The position numbers and the translations under genes are program-made. Below, one piece after another: positions 1 to 7,664 of a DNA stretch of 32,749 nt. Positions within the stretch are counted from its first letter, which is position 1, and each line of letters begins with the position of its first letter. The stretch comes from Porphyromonas cangingivalis. Its GTDB lineage: Bacteria; Bacteroidota; Bacteroidia; Bacteroidales; Paludibacteraceae. The stretch spans positions 1 through 32,749 of the forward strand of contig CAMDNO010000027.1 of the NCBI GenBank assembly GCA_945902955.1, given 5' to 3'. The notes under the pieces are model-generated. The model was not told where the DNA came from. It saw nothing but the letters and a program-made list of their open reading frames with translations, and made no database searches.

Positions 1-419
1 GCAAACGAATAGAGCGATTTGTTATTATTGTAACTTGAAGGGTCAGGGTTATTAATCCGACCTTCGGGATTTAGCTGATTTAACCGTTCGAATAAAATGT
101 CGTCACCTTTTAGGGCATCTACCAAATACTCAAACTCAAAACTATCAAAAAGGCTTTCGCAAAAAGCAATTTCGTCGAAAAAACAGAGGTAAAAATGCCC
201 CATTTCTTTATTGCAACGATACGAATGAAATGTAAACTTGGGAATTAAAAACAGTTTTCCGGGAGTTAAATGATAAGTTCCATTATCTAAGGTAACCCAC
301 GCTTCGCCTTCGGTAATCAAATAAAGCCGGTTGAATGGACTTATAATATTCTTATAATTCCACCACTCACCGACTTTATCGAAGCTGTTGAATAACAGCG
401 AATGTGTAATGTTAATCAT
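1..419 (-). CDS. AraC-family transcriptional regulator, N-terminal part (runs off the window)
   Basis: Reading the minus strand from the ATG at 419 gives an open frame to the window edge (139 codons). It starts MINITHSLLFNSF and contains a cupin-like stretch: 'LYLITEGEAWVTLDNG', then 'YHLTPGKLFLIPKF', then 'FHSYRC'. The turn 'LTPGKLFLIP' is typical of the sugar-sensing AraC_binding cupin of AraC/XylS regulators. The DNA-binding helix-turn-helix would lie beyond the window, so the family call rests on the sensor half alone. A TAnnTTTG box about 50 bases upstream suggests its own promoter. Its place at the end of a glycan locus makes a local sugar-responsive activator plausible, but this is inference. 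A cupin enzyme is a less likely alternative. Confidence 0.7.
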   Translation of the reverse strand, partial: MINITHSLLFNSFDKVGEWWNYKNIISPFNRLYLITEGEAWVTLDNGTYHLTPGKLFLIPKFTFHSYRCNKEMGHFYLCFFDEIAFCESLFDSFEFEYLVDALKGDDILFERLNQLNPEGRINNPDPSSYNNNKSLYSF

Positions 420-466
420 GATTTTTTTACAAGGATACCGATTGTTTCATATATAAAATCAGACTT

Positions 467-474
467 CAAATATA
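467..474 (-). promoter_or_regulatory. Bacteroidota -7 box for the AraC-type gene
   Basis: On the minus strand this reads TATATTTG, an exact match to the Bacteroidota -7 consensus TAnnTTTG. It lies about 48 bases upstream of the ATG at 419, which gives a short leader. No convincing TTTG -33 element is seen at the usual spacing, so this rests on the -7 box alone. Confidence 0.45.
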
Positions 475-525
475 GCATATTTTTCAATTTATATAGCTAT
501 AACTTGTAAAAAAATGCACTTTTCT

Positions 526-690
526 TTATGCTAAATTCACCCGAAATGGTTGTGCATTAAAGTGTTGTGGCGCATTATAACCCGATTCACCTGGACCTAC
601 TGGAGGAGCAGACTCCAATGCTAATGCTATTTCTCTATCGAGATAAATGATTTCGATGCGTGGTTTTACGTATTTTTTCTTTGTTTTCAT
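526..690 (-). CDS. Small 54-residue conserved-type peptide
   Basis: The minus-strand ATG at 690 opens a 54-codon frame ending in TAA at 526. The N-terminus is strongly basic (MKTKKKYVKPRIEII). A short hydrophobic-acidic middle follows (YLDREIALALES), then a Pro/Gly-rich segment (APPVGPGESGYN) and the end PFRVNLA. It has no signal peptide, lipobox or membrane helix. From memory, short proteins starting MKKKYxxPxIE with a later SxPPxGPxE stretch are scattered through Bacteroidales genomes, often by exported proteins; none has a function I know of. It lies between the T9SS protein gene (stop at 826) and the AraC-type gene. It could be a regulatory peptide or a precursor; its function is unknown. 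Confidence 0.6.
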   Translation of the reverse strand: MKTKKKYVKPRIEIIYLDREIALALESAPPVGPGESGYNAPQHFNAQPFRVNLA

Positions 691-738
691 AATATTAATT
701 TACTATTTTTTCAATTACCATTTACTATTTAATTTTTT

Positions 739-771
739 AATCGGAGTGCGACTGAAAGTCGCGCCCCGATT
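739..771. repeat. REP-like palindrome
   Basis: AATCGG at 739-744 pairs with CCGATT at 766-771, and GCGACT at 748-753 pairs with AGTCGC at 757-762, around a three-base loop. On the minus strand (the direction of the upstream gene) no U-run follows, so it does not look like a simple terminator. It resembles a dispersed intergenic palindrome. Confidence 0.5.
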
Positions 772-792
772 TTAGTTATTTGTGTTTTATTA

Positions 793-824
793 ATCAACAC
801 ATCAACGTATCAACACATCACCAC
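793..824. repeat. Four tandem 8-bp units
   Basis: Four consecutive 8-bp units read ATCAACAC, ATCAACGT, ATCAACAC and ATCACCAC. They end one base before the stop codon of the T9SS protein gene at 826. No function is apparent. The array is a possible slippage site just outside the coding region. Confidence 0.7.
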
Positions 825-825
825 A

Positions 826-3651
826 TTATTTAATGATAACTCTATTTGACTGATTTCCAACTTTTACAACATAGATACCTGTTTGCAGTTTGCAGTTTAC
901 AGTTTGCAGTTCGGCGTTTAGCTTACCGTTTTCCATTAGCTGTCCCATTGCATTGTAAATAGCATAATTACTTTTTTCGGGAGCAATAATCGTAATTTGA
1001 TTTACAGCATTTACAAATACTTGCACACTCGGTTTGTTTATGTTTTCAAAACCAGTAGGTGAACTTGGTGAACGGAAAATAATGCTGAAACGCTCGGCAA
1101 CTGTAGTTGCAGGTGAAAAATTATAAGTCGCTGTACCATCTGTTAAATCCGTTTCAGCCTGATTAGCATTGTCTTTTAATACTACTCTAAAACCTGAAGG
1201 TATATTACTAATTTCGTTTGCTTTCAGGCTAAACGCTGTGGCATTACCTGCAATAAAACCAACCGGAATTGGCGTGTCCAACACAATAGCATTCATACCG
1301 TTGATAACCAATTTTTCGTTGTTTATCTTGCTGAAAATCTGCATTACAGAAGATGGCTCAGCGTATTTAGGCGAATCAAAATCGTCGAAAGTGTTTGAAG
1401 CTGCTGCATCGAAATATATCAGTGCTTCGTCGGTTGTAGTGCCGTTAGATACTTGCAAACGAACTCGCTGACGATCAGTATTTTTGGCTGCAGGAGCTTT
1501 TAAACGATTGGTGTTATTATGCGAGCGAACAAGCGTATTGTTGAGCGTTAATGTTCCAACAGCTTTCGCTTTTACCCAAAATGCTTGCATAGGTGCTATT
1601 TCAACATCAGACCAACTTGGCACAGTTTCACCAACTAAAGCATTGTGAGTATTAAACGACCAACCGTCTGAATTCGAACTGCCTGAATTAGTGCGTACCC
1701 AAATAGTAGGATAAATTTTTGATGTATTAGCCGTAGCAAAAGCTTGCGTCCATGTCAAATGACAAGGATAGGGATTGCCAATAAGATTATACCCTGCATT
1801 TGTTTTACTTAAAGATACTGTCACATCGCCTGTATTCATTGCGCCCGAAAACGAAATAGCAGCACTTGATGCACTTGGCAAAGCGATATAGCCTTTACCA
1901 GCTTCCATAAAGGTTGCTCCCGGCGTGTATCCTTTCCAAAACAAGGTTGAATTTACTGCCTGAGAGGCAAAGCCAGAATTATTACCAGCTTCGATATACT
2001 CGTAGTAAGCTGCTATATTGGAAGTAGACGAAGCTGTACTTACAACTGGCGACGATACATACCAGTTTCGTGTGGTGCCTAAATATTGATTTGCATTCAG
2101 AGTGGTAATATTCGATGTGCCGTTATTTACGTAAGTGGCTGTTCCATCGGTTGCATTACTATTTAAAGTCAACGAAGTTGCATTTAAGGTATTCGAATTG
2201 GTAACTTGCCCACCTGCCGAAATAGTTATACTACTGATAGTAGTTGGTTGATTAACAGTCAACAGAGCGTCTTTAGCAACTACCAAATCGCTAACCGGAG
2301 TGAGTGATAATGCTGAAATATTAGTTGCTGCACTTACTGCTATATTGTTATTGATTGCATGAGGCGTAACCGAAGCCGAAGATGTGCTTGCGGCACTTGT
2401 TCCTCTCAGGTTAGTAGCAGTTACTGCAAAAGTATAGGCTGTACCATTCGACAATCCAGTTACGGTTATTGGACTTGTAGAACCTGTGCCTGTAAAACTT
2501 CCAGAGTTTGAAGTTACTGTATAGCTTGTAATTGCCGAACCACCATTGTTGGCAGGAGCAGAAAATGAAACAGATGCTTTACCATTTCCGGCTGTAGCCA
2601 CAGCAGCTGTTGGAGCATCGGGAGCAGTAATAGTAAAAGTACGACTGAACTGTGTAGCTGCCAATGTTGCATTCGATAATCCATCGGTAGCAGCAGCGGC
2701 TGCGATATTAATATTTACAACACCCTCGTTCGTTGGAGTTACATTAGCTGTATAAGTAGTTCCACTTCCCGAAAAACCACTTACTGTACCATTTGTAACC
2801 GATATGTCGGAACTAATAAAATCGGTTACCGAATTATTAAAAGTTATGGTAATAGGGAAAGGTTTTAAGTTTGTGGTGGAAGATGAAGTGGAAGAAATAA
2901 CTGGAGTTGTGCTTTCGGCGAGAGAAAAATCATCGAAGAGTACTTGGCCTGTAACTGTTTTTGATGGGCTACCTGAATAAACCGCATCATAACCAATACC
3001 AACATAAGCCGTTGTATAATCAAGTGCAGAATTCTGTGTTATAATATATGGCACATCGTAATTTACAGTATATTTTGTCCAAGTCGTTCCACCTGTTAAT
3101 GACACATCAACTGAAAAAACTGCTCCACCAGTATTTCCACTTTTATCACCAATAAATACTTTAACAGTAGATATAGTTAATATTTTTTTAGCCCAAAAAG
3201 TGAGCGTGTATTTTTTTGTGTTTGATAATGAAAGCCTTTGTTGAAAATTAAAACTACTCCAAATAATTCCCGTTGTAGTAGTGCCTGCTAAATTTCTTAA
3301 CATTAAACAATTTGTACCTGAATGTGAATCACTTGCTTGATAGTACGAAGTTGCAGCACCAGTAGTCACAGATTGTTTTTTATACCAAACGCCATCAGCA
3401 ACTGTTGTAGTGCTTGCTTCAGGAGTAGTAGGAGCTGGAAGAGTTGATGAAGTTACTGTTATCGCAGTACTCGCCACACGCCTGAGCAAGTATGTGCTCG
3501 GACTATAAGCAACATCTGTTACCGTATTTGTATTATCCTCAAATCCGGGGTTTCCGATTAAATTCGTTTGTGCTTTCGCACCACCCATTACTCCCCATAG
3601 CATAACAGCCACGAGTAGTCCCGTTCTTAAAAAAGTAATTTGTTTTTTCAT
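826..3651 (-). CDS. Secreted CBM-like / Ig-like / FN3 protein with T9SS sorting domain
   Basis: A large extracellular protein. I chose the ATG at 3651, 14 codons inside the longest frame (which starts at 3693), because MKKQITFLRTGLL begins a textbook signal peptide with cleavage after AKA. In the longest-frame numbering: signal to about 41; a CBM4/9-like jelly roll starting NLIGNPGFE, about 42-260; a bacterial Ig-like domain about 263-353; a fibronectin type III domain about 355-443; a Ser/Thr/Asn-rich beta region; and a T9SS type A sorting domain over the last 70 residues or so, ending GIYVVKVGNQSNRVIIK. No catalytic motif is seen, so glycan binding or adhesion is likelier than hydrolysis. 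The CBM and Ig parts resemble those of the two deacetylase-like proteins in this window. A heptanucleotide array lies inside the sorting domain, and a shared leader motif lies upstream at 3739-3765. Confidence 0.85.
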   Translation of the reverse strand: MKKQITFLRTGLLVAVMLWGVMGGAKAQTNLIGNPGFEDNTNTVTDVAYSPSTYLLRRVASTAITVTSSTLPAPTTPEASTTTVADGVWYKKQSVTTGAATSYYQASDSHSGTNCLMLRNLAGTTTTGIIWSSFNFQQRLSLSNTKKYTLTFWAKKILTISTVKVFIGDKSGNTGGAVFSVDVSLTGGTTWTKYTVNYDVPYIITQNSALDYTTAYVGIGYDAVYSGSPSKTVTGQVLFDDFSLAESTTPVISSTSSSTTNLKPFPITITFNNSVTDFISSDISVTNGTVSGFSGSGTTYTANVTPTNEGVVNINIAAAAATDGLSNATLAATQFSRTFTITAPDAPTAAVATAGNGKASVSFSAPANNGGSAITSYTVTSNSGSFTGTGSTSPITVTGLSNGTAYTFAVTATNLRGTSAASTSSASVTPHAINNNIAVSAATNISALSLTPVSDLVVAKDALLTVNQPTTISSITISAGGQVTNSNTLNATSLTLNSNATDGTATYVNNGTSNITTLNANQYLGTTRNWYVSSPVVSTASSTSNIAAYYEYIEAGNNSGFASQAVNSTLFWKGYTPGATFMEAGKGYIALPSASSAAISFSGAMNTGDVTVSLSKTNAGYNLIGNPYPCHLTWTQAFATANTSKIYPTIWVRTNSGSSNSDGWSFNTHNALVGETVPSWSDVEIAPMQAFWVKAKAVGTLTLNNTLVRSHNNTNRLKAPAAKNTDRQRVRLQVSNGTTTDEALIYFDAAASNTFDDFDSPKYAEPSSVMQIFSKINNEKLVINGMNAIVLDTPIPVGFIAGNATAFSLKANEISNIPSGFRVVLKDNANQAETDLTDGTATYNFSPATTVAERFSIIFRSPSSPTGFENINKPSVQVFVNAVNQITIIAPEKSNYAIYNAMGQLMENGKLNAELQTVNCKLQTGIYVVKVGNQSNRVIIK
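881..908. repeat. Four 7-bp tandem units inside the T9SS sorting-domain codons
   Basis: Plus-strand GTTTGCA occurs at 881, 888, 895 (as GTTTACA) and 902. The array encodes part of the sorting domain around the residues LQTVNCKLQTG. The unit is not a multiple of three, so gain or loss of one copy would shift the frame of the last strands of the sorting signal. Confidence 0.75.
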
Positions 3652-3738
3652 AAAGCTATTAAATATATTGAATTTGATTTGATTATGATTCAAATTCAGT
3701 TTTGATTAAACAATTGAAAATAAGTTAATTAAAAGGTA

Positions 3739-3765
3739 GACACTTAGCAAGGCGAAAACCCCTAA
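3739..3765 (-). promoter_or_regulatory. Shared bipartite leader element, site A
   Basis: Minus strand TTAGGGGTTTT, 8 bases, then TAAGTGTC. It lies 88 bases upstream of the start at 3651. It is one of five near-identical elements in the window (see findings) and could be an alternative-sigma promoter or an operator. Confidence 0.6.
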
Positions 3766-3820
3766 AAGAAATTTTGAAAATTTGAAAATTCATTAATTTG
3801 AAAATTCTATTCAGCAATAT

Positions 3821-3828
3821 CAAACTTA
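3821..3828 (-). promoter_or_regulatory. Possible -7 box upstream of the CBM/FN3 protein gene
   Basis: Minus strand TAAGTTTG matches TAnnTTTG. It lies just past the stop of the acetylesterase gene and about 170 bases from the start at 3651. No -33 element is found at the normal distance, so it may be chance in AT-rich DNA. Confidence 0.3.
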
Positions 3829-3836
3829 TCATTTAC

Positions 3837-4550
3837 TTACCGCAGGTATTTTCTCAACTCTGGAATTTTTGTACTTACACTATCCACCGCCATTTTCGCC
3901 ACTGCTCGAGCGCCCTTCTCATTTAAATGCGTATTGTCTTTGCGGTCGTCGACCCACATATACAAAGCTTTGGATGGTTCGTCGCCCATATTTTCTACCA
4001 ACTTCTTGGTAGCGGCATTCAGGTCGATGCAAATTACCTTGTGTTCTTTTGCCACATGACGTACTGCATCTATGTAAGCGCCGTGAGTGTCATTTAGTGT
4101 GCCATCGGCATTGAAAGTGCGGCGTACAATGGAGGTAAACAGCACCGGTATGCCGCCGCTTTTGCGAGTTTCGGTAATGTAGCGGGCAAGGTTAGCTTTG
4201 TAAGTAGTTTCGGGGTCGGTATGGAGTAAGGTATCGGCTTTTTGGTCGTTGTGGCCAAACTGAATAAACACATAATCGCCCTTTTTAATCTGCTCCTGTA
4301 CTTTTGTCCAGCGCCCTTCGGCACGGAAACTTTTGGAGCTTCGGCCATTTTTGGCGCGGTTTTGTATTGTTACGTTCGATTTGAAATACTCCGGCAGCAT
4401 CATTCCCCAACCTCTTTCGGCAGGATGATCGCTCGGGGTGGTTTTATTGGCCATGGTGGAATCGCCAATGGTAAAAATGGTTATTTGCTTTTGTTTGTGC
4501 GAAAACGACAGCAGAAACAGAACTGAAATAAGAAGTGTGAGTTTTTTCAT
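3837..4550 (-). CDS. Rhamnogalacturonan acetylesterase-like SGNH hydrolase (CE12)
   Basis: A 237-residue SGNH/GDSL hydrolase of the rhamnogalacturonan acetylesterase type, which removes O-acetyl groups from the galacturonate/rhamnose backbone of pectin. All four SGNH blocks are visible: Gly-Asp-Ser-Thr with the nucleophile Ser31, the oxyanion Gly69 in Asn-Gly-Arg-Ser-Ser, Asn101 in Gly-His-Asn-Asp, and the Asp205/His208 pair in DNTHLN. The N-terminus MKKLTLLISVLFLLSFS is a signal peptide without a lipobox. Its length suits a single-domain CE12 enzyme. There is no T9SS tail, so it is probably periplasmic, acting on imported oligosaccharides. It follows the beta-helix gene by 108 bases that hold a hairpin. 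Family assignment is confident; the exact substrate is inferred from the family. Confidence 0.88.
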   Translation of the reverse strand: MKKLTLLISVLFLLSFSHKQKQITIFTIGDSTMANKTTPSDHPAERGWGMMLPEYFKSNVTIQNRAKNGRSSKSFRAEGRWTKVQEQIKKGDYVFIQFGHNDQKADTLLHTDPETTYKANLARYITETRKSGGIPVLFTSIVRRTFNADGTLNDTHGAYIDAVRHVAKEHKVICIDLNAATKKLVENMGDEPSKALYMWVDDRKDNTHLNEKGARAVAKMAVDSVSTKIPELRKYLR

Positions 4551-4567
4551 GTTTGATATTTAAAATA

Positions 4568-4598
4568 GTGAGGGCTTCACTTAGAGTGAAACCCTCAC
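4568..4598 (-). other. Strong hairpin in the gap before the acetylesterase gene
   Basis: Arms 4568-4581 and 4585-4598 form a 14-bp stem with one wobble pair and a three-base loop. On the minus strand it is followed by ACTATTTTAAAT, a weak U-tract. It is only 18 bases from the ATG at 4550. It could terminate the beta-helix transcript, act as an attenuator, or protect mRNA ends. Confidence 0.5.
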
Positions 4599-4623
4599 CT
4601 TTAAAAAGTTGAAATTATCTACG

Positions 4624-4655
4624 TCTTCGAACCCCCTTTGGGGGGCAGGGGGGCT
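4624..4655. repeat. CCCC-AAA-GGGG intergenic repeat fragment
   Basis: The sequence is rich in alternating C and G runs (ccccctttggggggcagggggg) and lies just after the beta-helix gene stop. It resembles the core of the dispersed repeat at 7564 and 24900. No gene is visible in it. Confidence 0.4.
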
Positions 4656-4658
4656 AAC

Positions 4659-7286
4659 TTATTTCACCATCACTTTGGTAACTTCGCCATTTACGTTTAC
4701 AAGGTATAAACCTTTAGCAGCAGACACAGTTACATTGTCGGAAGTCAACTGAACTGATTTGAGCAATTGACCAGCGAACGAATAAACCGAAGCGCTTTTG
4801 CCTGAAAGATTTGTGAAACGGATATTGTTATTGATACCATAAACCGACAAATCAGAAAGTTGTTTAGCAGTTTCAACAGCTGTAGAGTTGCTAATAGCAT
4901 AAGCACCCATATCGGCTTTTGTGGCTTCAGCAACATAATTGGCACGAACAGCACCGGCAAAATCGTCGGTTACAGCTGCAATAGCTATTCCATTTTCGTT
5001 TGCTGAAGAACTTGCAGGGACATGCATATCGGGAGTAGTAGCAGTGGCATCGGTAAATAGAGGATTTTGTTGGTCTTTGCTATTTACATCTTCCGACAAT
5101 GCAGTTGGTGACACAACGAGTCTTGCATCATTCCAATCGCTCAATAAAGCATAATCTTCAGCTACAGCTGCAGTTGTAGTATTTGCAAATAAACCATTAT
5201 ATTGGTACAGGTTATTGTTTGAACTTGCAACTCCACCTAAGTCTAATGTCTTGTAAATCTCATTTTTTGCAGCTCCGCCTGCACGTACATTACTGAAAAT
5301 ATTATTGGCAAGTTTCATAGTACCACCACCAGTCTTGTTTAAAACATACGAATTTTTTGTGCTGGAAGTACCACCAATATAAATGGTGTTGTGATATACT
5401 CTAAAATCGGTACCGGCAGTTCCACCATGCGCAATAGCACTGATTTCTGCATCTGATGTTATATCAGTTCCTAATCGAAGGATATTGTTTTTAATTATCA
5501 TTCCTGTACCAATACCTGCATAAATTTGCATTGCTTTCACCGTAGATGTTGTTGTTAATGCTTTATTAATAACATTGAGGTTATAAATCAAATTCTTTTC
5601 AATCAAATTAGCGTTAGCACCTGGTCTTAATCCAATTATTCCATTGGCTGCAGTAGAATTTGCATCACCAGCTGTTAAGTTTGATAGGGTATTACCAACG
5701 CAACTCATTGAATTAGTAGTTGTTGTACCATCAAAATAAATACCTTGCAAAGTACAAGTATTATCAGCTGTAGGCGAAGCAATTGTAATATTCTCAATCA
5801 CATTTTCTTTAATATTTACTGGAAATGGACAAGTTTGTGCTAAAAATAAACCATAAGCATTAGCACCTGTTGCAGTAGCATTTACTGTAATGTCTTTTAC
5901 TGTGTTTTTGTAGCAAATATCATCTGCACTAGCATTAGGTATAATAGTTCCACTTGTAGCTGCAGCATTATGAGCATTTATTTTAAAACCAAGAAAAACC
6001 TTCATATCTAAATTTAGTCCACCAATAGTATTATTTTTAACAGTAGCGTTTTTAACAGCAAGACCATTGAATGTAAGTGCAGTACTTGTTGATTTAATTA
6101 CAGCTCTGGTTACACCATCTGCTTGCCAACCAATGATATTTCCTTCAAAACGATTTCCTAAACCATTCATACTTGGCCCCATACCAATAACAAAAAATTC
6201 AGATTTGAAAGTAGCTTCTTTTGTCCAATATATTCTGTTGTTTAAAACATTGATATTGTAAGAAGATGTATTAGAAGTACTACCAAACTGAAAGAAACCT
6301 GTATTGCCGTTTGGTGAAAAATTGTTCGACACATTATAAATATTATTAGATGAAATAGTGTTTTCAAAATTCACACCTGTTCCAGTCATCCAAAAAGCAT
6401 TAATAGGCATAGGGATATTAGCATCATTCATATCGCATACATCATTATTTGTAATAGTATTGTGGTGGCTACCATTAAAATATACTGTTCCACAAAATCC
6501 ATTATTCCAAGCACCTGTTTGGTTTGCACCACGAATTATACAGTTTGTTACTGTGTTATAAGTTGATGTTCCTGTAAAATAAATCGTTTGTGCATAAATA
6601 TTGTTAGGATTTTGGATTGTCAATCCTGTACTTGCATCTGTACGCGACACTCCATCGATAGTTACATAACTTGCACCATTAAATTTTACAGCAATGGTTT
6701 GTGCAGGTCCAACATATAGTTTATTGCCAGCTATACTTGTTGCAGTAAAAGCTCCAATTGCAGCTGTAATTTTGTTTGTTGCGGCATCTACTGCTGTTAC
6801 TGTTTTAAAAGTATTGCTAGTATACGTGCCAATACCTGAGATATAACTACCAACAGCTATCTGGCTGAATGTACCGCTTGTAATAATACCTGTAAGATCA
6901 ACGTCTTCTGTAACATTAGCAGGTGCAGTAGTATTGGCAGTAAATGTGGTACCTGTAACAGTTGCAATTACTGTTTGATTAGCTGGCCCGATGTTCACTT
7001 TTACTCCTGTAGCCGGTTTAATAGTAACCGAGTTGGTAGCACTTGCATCTGTTTTTGCTCCTAAAGTAATTGGATAAACCTCCGCAGTTGGAGTAGCATC
7101 AATCTGAATTGTATGCGCTCCTGCGTGTGCCGCAAAATCGATGGCATCATAAGCCAACTGAATGGTTGTAAAACTAGCAGCCGGAGTAGCGTCCGGATAC
7201 ATAAGCGTTACTTGCGCTTTTAAACTTGTTGCTCCGAGTAAGGCAACCGCAGCAACGAATGCTGCTTTGAATGTAAATTTTCTCAT
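4659..7286 (-). CDS. Right-handed beta-helix secreted protein with T9SS sorting domain
   Basis: A secreted protein of about 875 residues. The ATG at 7286 is preferred over the longest frame (7328) because MRKFTFKAAFVAAVALLGATSLKAQ is a clean signal peptide cut after LKA; the 14 extra residues would be a Lys-rich prefix. The body repeats short strands of the kind 'NNDVCDMNDAN', 'SSNNIYNVSNN', 'VLNNRIYW', 'VKNNTIGGL' and 'KENVIENITI'. These Asn-rich turns at about 22-residue spacing are the signature of right-handed parallel beta-helices (pectate lyase-like fold, NosD/PbH1 repeats). The last 70 residues or so are a T9SS type A sorting domain ending GLYLVNVNGEVTKVMVK. The fold suits a polysaccharide lyase or hydrolase acting outside the cell, and the neighbouring CE12 enzyme points to pectin-like glycan. 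I cannot pick out catalytic residues, so the activity is open; an adhesin is possible. Confidence 0.8.
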   Translation of the reverse strand: MRKFTFKAAFVAAVALLGATSLKAQVTLMYPDATPAASFTTIQLAYDAIDFAAHAGAHTIQIDATPTAEVYPITLGAKTDASATNSVTIKPATGVKVNIGPANQTVIATVTGTTFTANTTAPANVTEDVDLTGIITSGTFSQIAVGSYISGIGTYTSNTFKTVTAVDAATNKITAAIGAFTATSIAGNKLYVGPAQTIAVKFNGASYVTIDGVSRTDASTGLTIQNPNNIYAQTIYFTGTSTYNTVTNCIIRGANQTGAWNNGFCGTVYFNGSHHNTITNNDVCDMNDANIPMPINAFWMTGTGVNFENTISSNNIYNVSNNFSPNGNTGFFQFGSTSNTSSYNINVLNNRIYWTKEATFKSEFFVIGMGPSMNGLGNRFEGNIIGWQADGVTRAVIKSTSTALTFNGLAVKNATVKNNTIGGLNLDMKVFLGFKINAHNAAATSGTIIPNASADDICYKNTVKDITVNATATGANAYGLFLAQTCPFPVNIKENVIENITIASPTADNTCTLQGIYFDGTTTTNSMSCVGNTLSNLTAGDANSTAANGIIGLRPGANANLIEKNLIYNLNVINKALTTTSTVKAMQIYAGIGTGMIIKNNILRLGTDITSDAEISAIAHGGTAGTDFRVYHNTIYIGGTSSTKNSYVLNKTGGGTMKLANNIFSNVRAGGAAKNEIYKTLDLGGVASSNNNLYQYNGLFANTTTAAVAEDYALLSDWNDARLVVSPTALSEDVNSKDQQNPLFTDATATTPDMHVPASSSANENGIAIAAVTDDFAGAVRANYVAEATKADMGAYAISNSTAVETAKQLSDLSVYGINNNIRFTNLSGKSASVYSFAGQLLKSVQLTSDNVTVSAAKGLYLVNVNGEVTKVMVK

Positions 7287-7441
7287 TTTTCTTTTTTTTT
7301 TGTGAGTTGGTTTTTTGGTTTTTACCACCTCAAGTTAACAATTAATAATTTATTTATAATGTGTAAAAAACTCCATTGGAAAAATCAATATTGATTTGAA
7401 AATCTATTGGTTACAGTAATTTTTTAACAAAATGACAACGA

Positions 7442-7449
7442 CAAAAATA
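7442..7449 (-). promoter_or_regulatory. Candidate -7 box for the beta-helix gene
   Basis: Minus strand TATTTTTG matches TAnnTTTG, about 155 bases upstream of the ATG at 7286. The -33 partner is not convincing. Confidence 0.35.
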
Positions 7450-7563
7450 GAGCTAATTAGATAATAAGAACGCTACAAAAAAATACAAATAGGGGTGTAT
7501 AATAAAAACAATGTCTAAAATGTTACCTCATCCCCATCCCCTCTCCTTGAGGCGAGTGGAGCT

Positions 7564-7624
7564 AATTTTGATTATTCCCGCCCCAAGCCCCTAAAGGGGA
7601 TGTAAATTAGTATTGTCTCTGAAA
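7564..7624. repeat. Dispersed intergenic repeat, copy 1
   Basis: The first 36 bases (7564-7599) are identical to 24900-24935, and the similarity continues for about 25 more. The core is GCCCCAAGCCCCTAAAGGGG. Both copies lie just downstream of a minus-strand gene. It is probably a non-coding dispersed repeat of this genome. Confidence 0.75.
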
Positions 7625-7664
7625 ATTAATTATTTAATTCTTAATCTGTAAAAGTAGATCTTTT

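Larger units (their letters stand above)
7287..7664. other. Intergenic region upstream of the beta-helix gene
   Basis: These 378 bases contain no credible gene. They hold a long T-rich leader next to the beta-helix start, a TAnnTTTG box at 7442, and a CG-rich dispersed repeat from about 7525 to 7624 that starts near the stop of the deacetylase-like gene. Confidence 0.6.

Noticed and set aside
793-824. A CRISPR-like array
   Set aside because: The units are 8 bp, directly adjacent and without spacers; no cas gene is nearby.
3652-3693. A 14-codon N-terminal extension of the CBM/FN3 protein
   Set aside because: The extension puts an Asn/Phe-rich stretch before an otherwise perfect signal peptide; the internal Met is the better start.
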